A DNA stretch of 64,000 nt, taken from Apoda limacodes. Its lineage: Eukaryota; Arthropoda; Insecta; Lepidoptera; Limacodidae. The notes beneath the pieces were generated by a model. That model had not been told where the DNA came from. It worked only from the letters and a program-made list of their open reading frames with translations, and did not search any database. Shown here piece by piece: positions 63,103-64,000 of this stretch. The translations under genes were made by a program, and so were the position numbers. Where the stretch lies: contig OX291543.1 in NCBI GenBank assembly GCA_946406115.1, forward strand, positions 3,350,501 through 3,414,500, written 5' to 3'. How positions within the stretch are numbered: the stretch's first letter is position 1; each line of letters starts with the position of its first letter.

Positions 63103-64000
63103 CATGGAAAAAGCAATTCTAAATGCTTGCAAAGTTCAAGTAGGGAACCTGGATCCCAAAAACTATAAAACATGGAGATATAAAATTCAAATAGTGCTTA
63201 AGGCAATGCCGGGATGTCTTGACATTCTAGAAGGAAAGAAAATCAGGCCAACCGTGGCGCCTACAGCAACAGCCGATGAAAAGGTAAAGTTTGAAGAAAG
63301 TCTTCAGAGTTTTGAAAGCTTGAATAGTGCAATTTTAATTTTATTCACGACTAATATGTCCGATGACATCTTGCAAAAAGTTCTGAGATTTGATAGTGCA
63401 AAAGACATGTGGGATGAGCTAGAACGCATATTTGGAGGTACGTGTGTTGACAAAACCTATGACCTATGCCTGAAATTCTTCAGTTACAAAAAGGACCGAG
63501 ATCACGACATCATAACTCATGTGTCAGTTCTAAAGAACATCTGGAGCGAATTGTGTATGGAATTACAGAATGAGGCGAAACTACCAGAAATTCTCCTAAT
63601 ATGTAAAATCCTAGACACAATACCTTCAGAATATCTAGGATTTAAGTCCAGTTGGCTGTTAATTTCAAAAAAGGAACGCTCAGTTGAAAACCTGACAAGT
63701 CAATTATGCGCACATGAAAGAGTTCTATGTCAGAATGACTTAAGTGTCAGAGAAGACGAGACTGTTACAGAAGCTTTGTATGCAAAGACGGACAAGGGTA
63801 AGAAGAAGAATTATTCCAAGAAGGAAATCATTTGCAATTATTGTAAAGAAAAGGGCCATAGAGTTAGAAGTTGCAAGAAATGGATCCATGATGGCAGACC
63901 GCCCAAGGAATCCAACACTGTTAACATGAATCTGACAATTTTGACATTACATTCGGCAGAAGGATTTGGCGAAACAAGGGACTTGGAAAATTGGTACGTG
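63103..64000 (+). CDS. Ty1/copia retrotransposon gag (5' part of polyprotein), cut by the window end
   Basis: An uninterrupted frame from ATG 63103 to the end of the window (299 codons). Residues ~1-230 form a copia-type Gag domain (NYKTWRYKI, FDSAKDMWDELERI, ILDTIPSEY), which packages element RNA. A CCHC zinc knuckle CNYCKEKGHRVRSC occupies residues ~244-257 (63832-63873). The last residues ENWYV are what normally precedes the DNGAT protease motif. With no stops and a primer-binding site just upstream, the element could be intact and young. It is inserted next to an older non-LTR relic. Confidence 0.88.

Overview
The window looks like a piece of an insect nuclear genome, most probably a moth or butterfly (Lepidoptera). 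It is AT-rich and intron-rich, its genes are sparse, and it is saturated with mobile elements. Several dispersed repeats have heads or tails I recognise as widespread in Lepidoptera (tactaatattataaatg..., ...ccgggtcagctagt, aggttccgtacc / aaaaccggccaagtgcgagt, cacgatgttttccttcaccg). A ZAD-type zinc-finger gene also points to arthropods. Nothing suggests bacterial, plasmid or phage DNA.

Layout. 0-10 kb is non-coding and repeat-rich: a 568-bp Tigger/pogo deletion derivative (4389-4956), a decayed non-LTR reverse transcriptase tail, a TA-flanked MITE (6233-6744), a tRNA-derived SINE head (8121) and a composite 39-bp tandem repeat (9781-9971). 10.5-17.2 kb is an almost complete, very young BEL/Pao LTR retrotransposon with 5-bp target-site duplications. 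Its LTRs look identical apart from one 20-bp indel. gag and pol lie in one frame separated by a single TGA, and pol is broken by a frame change in the integrase zinc region. 17.7-18.5 kb is a PIF/Harbinger deletion derivative that keeps a transposase intron.

19.2-33.4 kb holds the main host gene. I assembled it from eleven exons with matching splice phases (493 codons). It encodes a ZAD zinc-finger protein with five classical C2H2 fingers and a second kind of zinc module (C...C...HxxxH, WRKY/GCM1-FLYWCH-like) between the third and fourth fingers. Its introns carry an antisense RTE-like retrotransposon relic, foldback MITEs, microsatellites and dispersed repeats.

33.4-44.2 kb is intergenic and made of MITEs, minisatellites and Lepidoptera-type repeats. 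44.3-49.1 kb (minus strand) is a second host gene, proposed as three phase-compatible exons: an N-terminal membrane anchor, an acidic linker and a C-terminal RING-H2 finger, i.e. a small membrane-bound E3 ubiquitin ligase. Its introns hold a mariner fragment and MITEs; another MITE, just upstream of the gene, has what looks like a paralogous empty site inside the gene's second intron.

49-59 kb is a transposon graveyard: two different hAT relics, a piggyBac-type element, a large foldback, a PIF1-like helicase relic and duplicated aggttccgtacc repeats. Two exon-like stretches of unknown host genes occur here (55.07-55.26 kb minus, 58.06-59.07 kb plus). 59-64 kb holds a Tc1 transposase tail, non-LTR fragments and, at the right edge, an intact-looking Ty1/copia gag with a tRNA-iMet primer-binding site, cut by the window end.

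All calls come from reading the sequence. Family names rest on motifs, not database searches.
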